A stretch of 64,000 nt of DNA from an uncultured Myxococcales bacterium (GTDB taxonomy: Bacteria > Myxococcota_A > UBA9042 > DTJE01). Where the stretch lies: assembly GCA_903857665.1 (NCBI GenBank), contig CAIOFV010000054.1, positions 1 to 64,000 of the forward strand, given 5' to 3'. The number at the start of each line of letters is the position of its first letter. Positions within the stretch are counted from its first letter, which is position 1. The notes beneath the pieces are model-generated. The model had not been told where the DNA came from. It ran no database searches and was given only the letters and a program-made list of their open reading frames with translations. This document shows positions 7,697-15,900 of this stretch, in pieces. The position numbers and the translations under genes are program-made.

Positions 7697-8566
7697 CTAT
7701 GGACAGGGGCAAGCGGTCAGGCACGACGCGGCGGACTGCTCGCATCCGCCCTGGCAGACGTCGTACTGGCCGTGACAGGAGGACGTGCAGGATTGCATCA
7801 TTCCGCCGCAGTTGGACTGGCATGAACCCATCTGGCCGGAACAGGAGCCCATGCAACCGTTGTAGTTGCTGCCGCAGTAATCCTTGCACTGGGTGTTCTC
7901 GCCGCATCCGGACATGCAGGCGCTCATCTGGCTGTTGCACATCCCGCTGCACGACGAATACTGGCCCTGGCAGTAGGACTGGCATTGCCCGTACGGGCCG
8001 TTGCACGACTCGCTGCAGGCGCTGCCCTGCCCGCTGCAGCCGGACAGGCAGCCCGCCGTTCCGTCCTCGCAAGGCGCCTGGCACTCGAGGCAGGCGGCGC
8101 TGACCTCGATCAGGATCGCGTCCCCCCCGTCCTCCTGGGCCGTCGCGTCAACGGCGTCCTCCGCGTCGGGCGATGTGGATTCCTCCGCGGCCTCGGGAGC
8201 GGCCTCCGGGATGTCCTCGTCGGTCTCGGCGATCAGTTCGGCGTCCGGCTGGGCGTCGGGTGGCGTGGACCCTTCATCGACTTCCAGGGACGCGTCCGGG
8301 GGTTCGTCGGCCTCGTCGGCGAACGTTCCCGGGTCGGTTTCCACCCGCACGTCCGGCGCGTCTTCGCGGTCGGCCGTCCGGGTATCCGTCAGGGCCTCCG
8401 GGCCGGGATCGAGCGTCGCATCCGCCACGACATCGGGCAGGTCCGGCGAAGGCGTCGCGTTGCCTCCCCCGCACCCGGCCAGCGCCAGGGTACCCGGCAG
8501 CACGGTCAGCACCATCAGGATCCGCAACATGCCGCCGCCGAGTTTCCCGGTTTCGCGATTGTTCAT
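7697..8566 (-). CDS. Lipoprotein with twelve-unit CX3C array
   Basis: This 289-residue secreted lipoprotein is of unknown function. A signal peptide ends in LALAGC (Cys32), followed by an acidic Asp/Glu/Ala/Pro stalk to about residue 155. The last ~130 residues are an array of twelve CX3C units separated mostly by six residues, an 11-residue period (for example CQSYCQGQYSSCSGMC). Fillers are Ser, Gly, Asn and Gln with periodic Tyr or Met. The spacing suits disulfide-stapled helices, as in twin-CX3C proteins, but the array length is unlike any family I know. The ATG at 8566 follows AAGGGGCGG. The gene is divergent from the kinase-like gene. Confidence 0.85.
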   Translation of the reverse strand: MNNRETGKLGGGMLRILMVLTVLPGTLALAGCGGGNATPSPDLPDVVADATLDPGPEALTDTRTADREDAPDVRVETDPGTFADEADEPPDASLEVDEGSTPPDAQPDAELIAETDEDIPEAAPEAAEESTSPDAEDAVDATAQEDGGDAILIEVSAACLECQAPCEDGTAGCLSGCSGQGSACSESCNGPYGQCQSYCQGQYSSCSGMCNSQMSACMSGCGENTQCKDYCGSNYNGCMGSCSGQMGSCQSNCGGMMQSCTSSCHGQYDVCQGGCEQSAASCLTACPCP

Positions 8567-8698
8567 CCGCCCCTTGCCGCTCCGCCGCGCAGTCAAGATA
8601 GCACGGACCCCCGGCCCCTCGCCAACCGTGTCGGGTGTTGAATCCTCCCGCGGTCGGGGGGAGAATATCGACACTGTCCAGGCCGCGCGGAGGTAACC

Positions 8699-10366
8699 AT
8701 GAAGTTCCTGGAGCGCTTCAAGAAACCGGGCCAGCCCGGGAAGGGGGCCGTGCAGCCGCCGGTTCCCGCAGCCCCGGTGCGGGATCCGCGGGCGGACCAG
8801 GCCGCGCAGCTTCCCTACGAGGAGGGGCGCAGGGCCCTCAGCCCTCGCTGGCAGCCGGGGACCCAGTACCAGGATCGCCACGTGGACGCCCTGCGGTCGA
8901 AGGACCAGGCGGCCGGCGGGAACATCAACCAGGTGGACCTGCTGACTTACCGCGACCTGCACCTGGGGGCGGGCCAGCAGGGCTACTTCAAGGAGGCGAA
9001 GGCTGGCGAGGACATCGGCGACGCCGCTCGCGCGATCGGCATCGACGAGGCGGATCCGCGCCTGGAAAACCGTTCCGTGGCGACCAGCCGGACCGCGGAG
9101 GCGATGGGCGTCGGCGGCGTGATCGCGAAGACGGCGTTCGCGACGCACGACGGGAAGAAGGGGTCCGTGTCCGAAAAGGCGGCCGGCCGGTCGCTGGTCG
9201 AAAATTCGGACAAGGAGGTCACGGACGCGAAGCTGCTGTCCGAGATCAAGGCGCATCCTGAGGAGTACATCGGGGACGAGAAGGGCATCGATCCGTTCGG
9301 GGCGCCTGGCAGGTACCGCAAGGATCCGGAAACCGGGAAGATCTACCAGAAGAAGGCGATCCAGGAAGTCCGGGCGCACGACCTGACGAACCCGCGCACG
9401 CAGAAGGAGATGAACGACCTCCAGTGGATCGACTCGATCACCGGGCAGGTGGATCGCCACGGCGGCAACATCTTCATCGACCCGCAGTCGGGGGCCGTGA
9501 AGGGCATCGACAACGACGCGTCGTTCGGGTCGGAGGGATCGGACGATCCGAAGAAGCTGGCGACCGCGAACCTGGGAGCCAGCCACTACGCGGGCCTGCC
9601 GACGCTGGTCGATGCCGCGACCGCCGCCAGCATCAAGCAGTTGAGCGAGGAGGACCTGCGCAAGCGGATCACGCCACTGCTGTCGCCGAAGGAGGTCGAG
9701 GACACGATCGCGCGGTTGAAGGCAGTCAAGCAGCGCCTGCGGTTCCTGGAACTGGCGGGGTCGGTGGTCGGGGGAGGCGAGGGGCAGCAGCACGCGGCGT
9801 GGGACGCGGGGACCTACCAGGAGGAGGTCGGCAGCGAGAGCTCGTACCTGGGCCGGTCGGCGCGGAACTACCAGGAGGCGTCGGCGGCGGTGGCGAAGGG
9901 GCCGCGGCCCGACCTGAAGGTGGAAACGGCCGAGGAGGGTGCGGCGTGGCGCCCGAAGCCGGTTGGCATCCAGGTCCCGAAGCACCTGGAGAAGGCGGTC
10001 CACGACATGCCGTCGCTGACCGCCGAGAAGTTCGATCGGCATCGCGGCGGCGGCGCGAAGAAGGCGCCCGGCCCGGCCCCGGCGATCGGTGGGCACCGCC
10101 TGCCGAAGCCGGCAGCGACGTCGGCGGCCCCATCGGCGGTCGTGCCTTCGGCGGCGCAGGCTGCCGCCCTGCCGGCCCTGGAACAGAAGGCGCCCGCGCT
10201 GTCGATGCCTCCGAAGAAGCCCCTGCCCAAGCCGCCCGCCGCCAAGCCGCCGGCCACGCCCCTGCCGAAGCTGGGCAACCCGTCCTTCAAGGCGAAGCGG
10301 GCGATGTTCGAAAACCTGTCCCAGGCGGCCGCGAAGGGCAAGCCGGACCCGGGCAAGACGATGTGA
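8699..10366 (+). CDS. PI3/4-kinase-like protein, possible effector
   Basis: This 555-residue protein has no signal peptide and follows a strong GGAGGTAACC site. The middle part resembles the atypical kinase fold. A glycine-rich turn and lysine (GQQGYFKEAK, Lys98) come first, then GSVSEKAAG as a hinge-like segment. The catalytic loop DRHGGN (Asp252-Asn257) follows, then the metal-binding IDNDASFG (Asp271 and Asp273). The order and the DRHxxN/IDND pairing match PI3/4-kinase-like and actin-fragmin-kinase-like enzymes. The last ~180 residues are Pro/Ala/Lys-rich and disordered. N-terminal sequence such as YEEGRRALSPRW is unfamiliar. A role as a translocated or stress-related kinase is inference only; no secretion genes lie nearby. 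Confidence 0.7.
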   Translation: MKFLERFKKPGQPGKGAVQPPVPAAPVRDPRADQAAQLPYEEGRRALSPRWQPGTQYQDRHVDALRSKDQAAGGNINQVDLLTYRDLHLGAGQQGYFKEAKAGEDIGDAARAIGIDEADPRLENRSVATSRTAEAMGVGGVIAKTAFATHDGKKGSVSEKAAGRSLVENSDKEVTDAKLLSEIKAHPEEYIGDEKGIDPFGAPGRYRKDPETGKIYQKKAIQEVRAHDLTNPRTQKEMNDLQWIDSITGQVDRHGGNIFIDPQSGAVKGIDNDASFGSEGSDDPKKLATANLGASHYAGLPTLVDAATAASIKQLSEEDLRKRITPLLSPKEVEDTIARLKAVKQRLRFLELAGSVVGGGEGQQHAAWDAGTYQEEVGSESSYLGRSARNYQEASAAVAKGPRPDLKVETAEEGAAWRPKPVGIQVPKHLEKAVHDMPSLTAEKFDRHRGGGAKKAPGPAPAIGGHRLPKPAATSAAPSAVVPSAAQAAALPALEQKAPALSMPPKKPLPKPPAAKPPATPLPKLGNPSFKAKRAMFENLSQAAAKGKPDPGKTM

Positions 10367-10459
10367 CCCCGGGGGTCCCGGGCCCGTCCCCCACGCATCC
10401 ACTGCCACTTCCGTCCGACGACCGCGCTAGAATCCTCGCCGCGACCCTGGAGGCGACAC

Positions 10460-11599
10460 ATGCTGTACCGCCGCATGCCGAACGTGGAACCCGCGCTGTC
10501 GATCCTGGGCGCCGGGTGCATGCGGTTGCCCCTCCTGCCCGACGGCACGATCGACGAACCGCACGCCACCCGGATGCTTCGGTACGCCGTCGATCAGGGC
10601 GTCAACTACGTGGACACCGCCTGGCCCTACCACGGCGGCGAAAGCGAGCCCCTGGTGGGCCGCGCGCTGCGCGACGGGTACCGGGAGCGGGTCCAGTTGG
10701 CGACCAAGCTGCCCACGTGGCTGGTGCATTGCCGCGCCGACATGGACCGCTTCCTGCAGCGCCAGTTGGAGCGCCTGCAGACGGACCACATCGATTTCTA
10801 CCTGGTCCACGCGCTGGACGGCGACGGGTGGCGCGGCATCGAGGGGATGGGGATCCAGGGGTTCCTGGACGACGCCCTCTCCGACGGCCGGATCCGGTAC
10901 GCGGGATTTTCGTTCCACGGGGACCTGCCCGCCTTCCGCGAAATCGTCGATGCCCGGAAATGGACGTTCTGCCAGGTGCAGTACAACTTCATGGACCGCG
11001 AGTACCAGGCCGGCGCCGAGGGGATCCGGTACGCGGTGGCCCGGGGCCTGGGCGTCGTCGTGATGGAACCCTTGCGCGGCGGCGTGCTGGCGCGCGACAT
11101 CCCGACGGTTCGCGCGATCTACGACCGGGCCCCGACGCGGCGCAGCCCCGCGGACTGGGCGCACCGCTGGCTCTGGAACGATCCGGACGTCCACCTGCTG
11201 CTGTCGGGCTTTTCCTCGATGGACCAGGCGGTGGAAAACATCGCCTGCGCCGGGGAGGGGCGGACCGGGTCGCTGACGCCGCAGGAACTGGCCCTGGTGG
11301 ACGAGGTTGGGAACGAATACCGGCGCCGGATGCAGGTCCCCTGCACGGCCTGCGGCTACTGCATGCCCTGCCCGTCGGGCGTGAACATCCCCGAGTGCTT
11401 CGAGTCGTTCAACATCGCCCACATGTACGATTCGGCCGACCTGGCCCGGGGCCGCTACGAGTTCCTGTGCAAGGGCAGCCCGGACGCGCCGGCGTTCGCT
11501 TCGGCGTGCACCGAATGCGGCGCGTGCGAGGCCGCCTGCCCCCAGGCCATCGCCGTCAGCGCCCGCCTGAAGGAAGTCGCTGCCCTGTTCGGGAAGTAG
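10460..11599 (+). CDS. Aldo/keto reductase with C-terminal Fe-S motifs
   Basis: This 379-residue protein belongs to the AKR-ferredoxin-like group. The TIM barrel has the NADPH-dependent AKR signature YVDTAWPYHGGESEPLVG with the catalytic Asp and Tyr. ATKLPTWL brings the catalytic lysine and DFYLVHALDG the histidine region. The C-terminal part has CTACGYCMPCPSG and later CTECGACEAACP, which resemble 4Fe-4S ligands. The substrate is unknown; such proteins are widespread in anaerobes and in sugar or alcohol metabolism. The gene stands alone after a GGAGG site. Confidence 0.93.
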   Translation: MLYRRMPNVEPALSILGAGCMRLPLLPDGTIDEPHATRMLRYAVDQGVNYVDTAWPYHGGESEPLVGRALRDGYRERVQLATKLPTWLVHCRADMDRFLQRQLERLQTDHIDFYLVHALDGDGWRGIEGMGIQGFLDDALSDGRIRYAGFSFHGDLPAFREIVDARKWTFCQVQYNFMDREYQAGAEGIRYAVARGLGVVVMEPLRGGVLARDIPTVRAIYDRAPTRRSPADWAHRWLWNDPDVHLLLSGFSSMDQAVENIACAGEGRTGSLTPQELALVDEVGNEYRRRMQVPCTACGYCMPCPSGVNIPECFESFNIAHMYDSADLARGRYEFLCKGSPDAPAFASACTECGACEAACPQAIAVSARLKEVAALFGK

Positions 11600-11649
11600 C
11601 CGAACCCCATCGACCGTTCATCTCCAGGCCCTGCGGGCCAATCCCGGCA

Positions 11650-11685
11650 CCGGATTTGACAATCCGGGGGGTGAATCGCGTTAAT
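11650..11685 (+). promoter_or_regulatory. Promoter of the Ig/PKD lipoprotein gene with dyad at -35
   Basis: TTGACA (11656-11661) and GTTAAT (11680-11685) are separated by 18 bases. The -35 box lies inside a perfect dyad, CCGGATT-TGAC-AATCCGG (11650-11667). The gene starts 36 bases after the -10 box. The same TTGACAATCCGG string occurs at the opposite end of this gene neighbourhood, upstream of the DUF2079 gene. Confidence 0.5.
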
Positions 11686-11721
11686 GAACACCAACCTTGT
11701 CTGATAACGGAAGGAGGGGCC

Positions 11722-14214
11722 ATGCGCACGGTATCGAGGATGGGTCGAGTCACGTTGCTGCTGGGCGGAATCGCCCTTCTGCTCGCGATTCCGGGATGCA
11801 GCCACACAGACAAGCGGCCGACCGCCGACGCGGGGCTGGCCCAGTCGGTGACGGTGGGACAGGTGGTCCAGTTGGACGGCTCCAAGAGCCTCCCCACCTC
11901 GACGAGCGGTCTGCTCCGGTACGCATGGGCCTTCGAGGCCCTGCCCGCAGGCAGCGTCGCCGTGCTGAACAACGCCCGGATCGTCGATCCGTCGTTCGTG
12001 GCCGATGCGCCCGGTGCCTACAAGCTGCAATTGATCGTCCAGGAGGATGACGATCACAGCGTCCCCGCCTTCGTTACGATCACGGCCGATTCCTGCGGCG
12101 GTGCGGCGCCGGCCATCTCCAAAGTAAGCGCGTTGCCTGCGGCGCCGAAGGTCGGCGAAACCGTCCAGTTGGCCGCCGTGGTCGCGGACGCGGACAACGC
12201 CGATCCCTGCAAGGCGGGGCAGTCGTTGCAGATGCACTGGGCGTTCGAGGGCCTGCCGGCGGGCAGCCACGCGGTTCTGAACGATGCGTCCATCGACAAC
12301 CCGTCGTTCCTCGCGGACGTCGCCGGCGACTACGTGGTGAGCCTCGTCGCGACGGACTCGACGGGTCGCTCGTCGCCTGCCACCCCGTTCACCGTCACCG
12401 TGTCCGATTGCGGATCATCGACCCCGACCGTCACGTCTGCCGCCGCCGCCCCCTCCGCCCCGCACGTGGGCGAACTGGTGTCGCTGGCCGTGGTGGTCGC
12501 CGACGATGACAACGCCCGGTGCAGCCTGGCCCAGGTACTGACGGTCACAACGGCCCTCGCGGGCCAGCCGGCCGGCTCGACGGCGACGCTGGCTCCGGCG
12601 GAGGGCCTGACGCCCGCCTTCATCCCGGACGTGGCCGGCGACTACAACCTTCGCACCACGGTGTCCGACGGGACCGGCCGGTCCTCGGTCCGGGACACGA
12701 CGGTCACCGTCACCGCTTGCGGCGACGCGAAGCCGGTCATCACCGCGGCGGGATTCGTGCCCGCCGCTCCGAACGTGGGCGACCTCGTGGCGCTGCACCT
12801 GGTCTACCAGGACTCCGACAACGATTCCCAGGGCTGCAGCCTGGCACAGGCCCTGTCCGCGACCTCCGCCTTCGTCGCCCGCCCGGCCGGCTCGACCGCG
12901 TCGCTGTCCCCGACCGAGGGACCGGACCCGGCCTTCGTCGCAGACGTGGCCGGCACCTATGTCATCCGTTCCACCGTGACGGACGACACGGGCCTCTCCT
13001 CGAGCCGCGACAGCACCGTGACCGCCAGCGTCTGCGGCAGCAACGCGCCCGTGGCGCTGCTGGCGATCACCAGCCCGGTTTCGGCCGGACCCTCGGCGAA
13101 CGTGGCGTCCCCGAACGTGGACGTGGGCGCGACGGTCGCCCTGGACGCGTCGGCCTCCACGGACCCGGACAACACCTGCCTGGCGACCCCGCAGCAACTG
13201 ACGTACCTCTGGACCTTCGTGTCGAAGCCCGCGGGCAGCGCGGCCGCCTTCAACGGCGCCACGCTGCGGGATCCGTCGTTCGTCACGGACGCCGCGGGCG
13301 CATACCGCATCGAGCTGCAGGTCAGCGACGGCCAGCATGCGTCGATCGCGTTCCTGGACGTCACCGCGGACCCGACGGTGGACCTGGGGCTGGCGACGGG
13401 CTTCACGGCCTCCCTCGTGGCCAGCGGCCCGCTGTTCAACCACCCGGAAGGCATCGCGGTCGATGGTACCGGCGCGATCTACGTCGTGCAGAACGGCGCC
13501 GGGCGCGTGACCCGCACCCTGAACGGGGCGACGGTGTCGTTCTCGCGCGGGGCCTACCTGTCGAACATCCACGACATCGCGTACTCGTCCACCAGCGGCT
13601 TCTTCGTCACCAGCCGGACGCTGAACGGGATCATCCGGCTGGACGGGACGGGCCTGCAGACCCAGTGGACCGGCTTCAACGCGGTGCAGAATCCCACCGG
13701 CATCGCGGTGTTCAAGAACGCCACGGACCAGGAGCGCCTGATCGTCGGCAGCGCCAACGGCGGCGGCGGCGGCAACAACGCGCGGGTCACCTTCTTCAAC
13801 CCCGCGGCGGCAGCCCCCGCCGTGGCCACCGGCACCGAGGACTTCGGCGGCAACATCAACAATGGCGTGTGGGGCGTGGCCGGCGCCACGATCGGCGGCA
13901 CGACGTTCTATTACGCCGCGTCCCAGAACCAGGGCGAGGTGTGGCGCACCGACACGACCAACGATCGCAGCCTGACGGGCCAACTGGACCAGCCGGTCGA
14001 TCTGGCCCTCGCCGCTTCCGGCAAGGTCGTGGTGGCGGATTCGACGCTGGGCATGATCCTGCTGGTCGACAACTGCGCCGGCGGGAACTGTACTGCCACG
14101 CCTATCGCGTGGGGCACGTGGGAACCCTGGGGCCTCGCGTTCGAGTCGGCGACGCGACTGCTGGTGACCGACCGGACCGGCAACACCCTGCTGCGGATCG
14201 ACGGTACGTTCTAG
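11722..14214 (+). CDS. Lipoprotein with PKD/Ig-like repeats and NHL-type propeller
   Basis: This 830-residue secreted protein starts at ATG 11722 after AAGGAGGGG. The signal peptide ends with LLAIPGC (Cys26). Five PKD/Ig-like repeats of about 105 residues follow; most open with a VGxxVxL segment and carry a short YAWAFE or YLWTF-type strand, a DPSFVADAPGAY motif and, between repeats, a cysteine. From about residue 550 the protein becomes beta-propeller-like, with HPEGIAVDGTGAIYVVQNG, NPTGIAVF and PVDLALAASGKVVVAD blades. It is probably surface exposed and binds polymer or protein partners; no enzyme motif is visible. The stop codon is followed by a hairpin. Confidence 0.85.
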   Translation: MRTVSRMGRVTLLLGGIALLLAIPGCSHTDKRPTADAGLAQSVTVGQVVQLDGSKSLPTSTSGLLRYAWAFEALPAGSVAVLNNARIVDPSFVADAPGAYKLQLIVQEDDDHSVPAFVTITADSCGGAAPAISKVSALPAAPKVGETVQLAAVVADADNADPCKAGQSLQMHWAFEGLPAGSHAVLNDASIDNPSFLADVAGDYVVSLVATDSTGRSSPATPFTVTVSDCGSSTPTVTSAAAAPSAPHVGELVSLAVVVADDDNARCSLAQVLTVTTALAGQPAGSTATLAPAEGLTPAFIPDVAGDYNLRTTVSDGTGRSSVRDTTVTVTACGDAKPVITAAGFVPAAPNVGDLVALHLVYQDSDNDSQGCSLAQALSATSAFVARPAGSTASLSPTEGPDPAFVADVAGTYVIRSTVTDDTGLSSSRDSTVTASVCGSNAPVALLAITSPVSAGPSANVASPNVDVGATVALDASASTDPDNTCLATPQQLTYLWTFVSKPAGSAAAFNGATLRDPSFVTDAAGAYRIELQVSDGQHASIAFLDVTADPTVDLGLATGFTASLVASGPLFNHPEGIAVDGTGAIYVVQNGAGRVTRTLNGATVSFSRGAYLSNIHDIAYSSTSGFFVTSRTLNGIIRLDGTGLQTQWTGFNAVQNPTGIAVFKNATDQERLIVGSANGGGGGNNARVTFFNPAAAAPAVATGTEDFGGNINNGVWGVAGATIGGTTFYYAASQNQGEVWRTDTTNDRSLTGQLDQPVDLALAASGKVVVADSTLGMILLVDNCAGGNCTATPIAWGTWEPWGLAFESATRLLVTDRTGNTLLRIDGTF

Positions 14215-15790
14215 GAGCCTGTCGGAAGATCCATGCCCGACAGGCTTCCTGGAGGCCCTTCGCGACCCGCCGTCGGCCCATCGGAGGACGCCTCCGCGGC
14301 CGCCGCCTCAACAGCACCAGCGGACCCTGCTGATCGACCACGTCCATCCCCGATGCGAGGGCCCGATCGATCCACCCGCGGATGCGGGCCTGGTAGCGGG
14401 CGGCGTCCGCCCCGATCACGCCCCGGGAATCCAGGTCGGCCAGCACCCAGGTCGCCTCGGTGACGCCGTCAGGCAGCACGAACGGCCGGGGCCGCTGTGC
14501 CGCGTGCGCCACGGCGTCGATGGGCAGGCTGCACGACGCGTCGCCGTCGGCCTGGATCCGGGACACCAGCGCGTCCATCCGGGTCGATCGTTCGGTCAGT
14601 CGGAAGTCGTCGGGCAGGAATTCGCCAGCGCCGGGCAGCGTGCCCCAGGCGGCCTGGCCGACGATGACCGCCGCCAGCAGGAAGGCCGGGATCGCGATCC
14701 CGATCTTGCGGCCCGCGGGAATGCGCGCCAGCCAGGACCGGACGTTCGCGGCGCCGTGGAAGGCCCCGTACAGCAGCGCCGGGATCGCCAGCGCGCTGTA
14801 GTGGGAATCGATGATGTCCGCGGTCCCGGGCGCCTGGCTCAGCAGGTTCAGGGCGATGGTCCAGGCCGCCGGCAGCGACCGGCGGGGCGCCGCCAGGGGC
14901 AGCAGCGCCAGCGGCACCAGCAGCGTCGCCAGGTACTTCCCGCTGCGGGGCGTGACCAGCGCATCGACGATCCGCCCGGGCTCGGTCAGCAGCGTCCACA
15001 GGATTTCGGACGGCGTGGCGCCGAAGGCGGCGAAGTGCGCGTGCAGGGCCCCACCCGAGGTGAGGGGCTGCTGCACGAGGAGCACGTAGGCCGCGAAGAC
15101 GGCGAGGCAGACGGCTGACGCGGCGACCCGCTTGGCCATTGCGGCCCGGCTTTCGGCCGGGACCGCCAGCAGGGCCAGCGCCACGAACACGAAGCCGTCC
15201 TCGCGGCAGGCGACGGTCAGCGCCGCCGCCAGCAGGGCCTCGCGCCGGGCCCCGCGATCCAGCGCGTCCAGCAGCCACAGGGCCGGGGCGATCGCGAAGG
15301 CCACCATGTGGACGTCGAACACGCCGACGTGCCCGATGGCCGGGTACAGCAGCGCGACCGTGGTGGCGAGGACGCCGGCGGCCGGGCTGCCCAGCAGGCG
15401 GGAGCCGAGCCTGTACGCGACCAGGCCCGTGGCCGCGATGGCGGCCGATTGCGCGACCAGCAACCCGTGGACGGCCGGCGCCAGCGCGTCGAACAGGGAC
15501 AGCACCAGCATCAGCGGCTCGAAGTGGTACGCGATCCAGGGCTGGTTCGTGAAGAACTCCTGGAAGTCCCCGTGGCGGATCCCCCATAGCATCCGCACCA
15601 CGATGGCCAGGTCGAACGATCGCGTCCGGTACGCCTCGAACCGCAGGATGGCCATCGTGGACAGGCACAGGAAGAACAGCGTCACCAGGGCGATGGCCGC
15701 CCACGCCGCCGGGGAAAGGGGCATGCGGCGGTGCAGCAAATCGTGAAAGCGTCCGGACTTCTGCTCGCTTCCTGTCCGGCGGCCCAGCAT
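14102..15790 (-). CDS. DUF2079 multi-spanning membrane protein
   Basis: This 562-residue protein has about nine to eleven predicted membrane segments (such as WAAIALVTLFFLCLSTMAIL) and the DUF2079 signatures FDLAIVVRMLWGIRHGDF and PWIAYHFEPLMLV near the N-terminus. It resembles GT-C-type glycosyltransferases in topology, but the donor is unknown. The ATG at 15790 has no ribosome-binding site and lies six bases after a good -10 box, so it is probably leaderless. The natural domain end is around LVLLRRR (near 14290). The frame continues through an Arg-rich tail and the terminator hairpin of the convergent gene, overlapping that gene by 113 bases. Confidence 0.8.
   Translation of the reverse strand: MLGRRTGSEQKSGRFHDLLHRRMPLSPAAWAAIALVTLFFLCLSTMAILRFEAYRTRSFDLAIVVRMLWGIRHGDFQEFFTNQPWIAYHFEPLMLVLSLFDALAPAVHGLLVAQSAAIAATGLVAYRLGSRLLGSPAAGVLATTVALLYPAIGHVGVFDVHMVAFAIAPALWLLDALDRGARREALLAAALTVACREDGFVFVALALLAVPAESRAAMAKRVAASAVCLAVFAAYVLLVQQPLTSGGALHAHFAAFGATPSEILWTLLTEPGRIVDALVTPRSGKYLATLLVPLALLPLAAPRRSLPAAWTIALNLLSQAPGTADIIDSHYSALAIPALLYGAFHGAANVRSWLARIPAGRKIGIAIPAFLLAAVIVGQAAWGTLPGAGEFLPDDFRLTERSTRMDALVSRIQADGDASCSLPIDAVAHAAQRPRPFVLPDGVTEATWVLADLDSRGVIGADAARYQARIRGWIDRALASGMDVVDQQGPLVLLRRRPRRRPPMGRRRVAKGLQEACRAWIFRQAPRTYRRSAAGCCRSGRSPAVASPTRTRGPRVPTCPTR
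14212..14246. terminator. Hairpin after the Ig/PKD gene, shared 3'-end element
   Basis: AGCCTGTCGG (14216-14225) and CCGACAGGCT (14237-14246) form a 10-bp perfect stem with an 11-base loop, extendable with one bulged base. It begins right at the TAG stop codon. There is no T-run, so it is not a classical intrinsic terminator. The string TAGGAGCCTGTCGG also occurs at 40238, again beginning with a stop codon. Confidence 0.5.
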
Positions 15791-15796
15791 GCCGCG

Positions 15797-15826
15797 ATCA
15801 TTCGACCCGGGGCGCCGGATTGTCAA
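15797..15826 (-). promoter_or_regulatory. Promoter of the DUF2079 gene, leaderless
   Basis: Read on the minus strand, TTGACA (15821-15826) and AATGAT (15797-15802) are separated by 18 bases. The -10 box ends six bases before the ATG at 15790, so the transcript would start at about the first base of the gene. The start codon has no Shine-Dalgarno sequence, which agrees. Confidence 0.5.
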
Positions 15827-15900
15827 CTTGCGCAGGCACGAGGGCCCGGTTCGCGACCCGGGGTGCCTCGAACGGACGGCCTGCAGCGGGAGGCCGGGAT

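Noticed and set aside
8654-8665. AT-rich GAGAATATC as -10 box for the kinase-like gene
   Set aside because: No matching -35 box at a proper distance.
11630-11640. GGCCC/GGGCC hairpin after the AKR gene
   Set aside because: Only five base pairs and no T-run; too weak to call a terminator.
9424-11721. Very long plus-strand reading frame running into the Ig/PKD gene
   Set aside because: It is Arg/Gly/Pro-rich shadow sequence over the kinase-like and AKR genes. The lipoprotein has its own signal peptide and ribosome-binding site at 11722.
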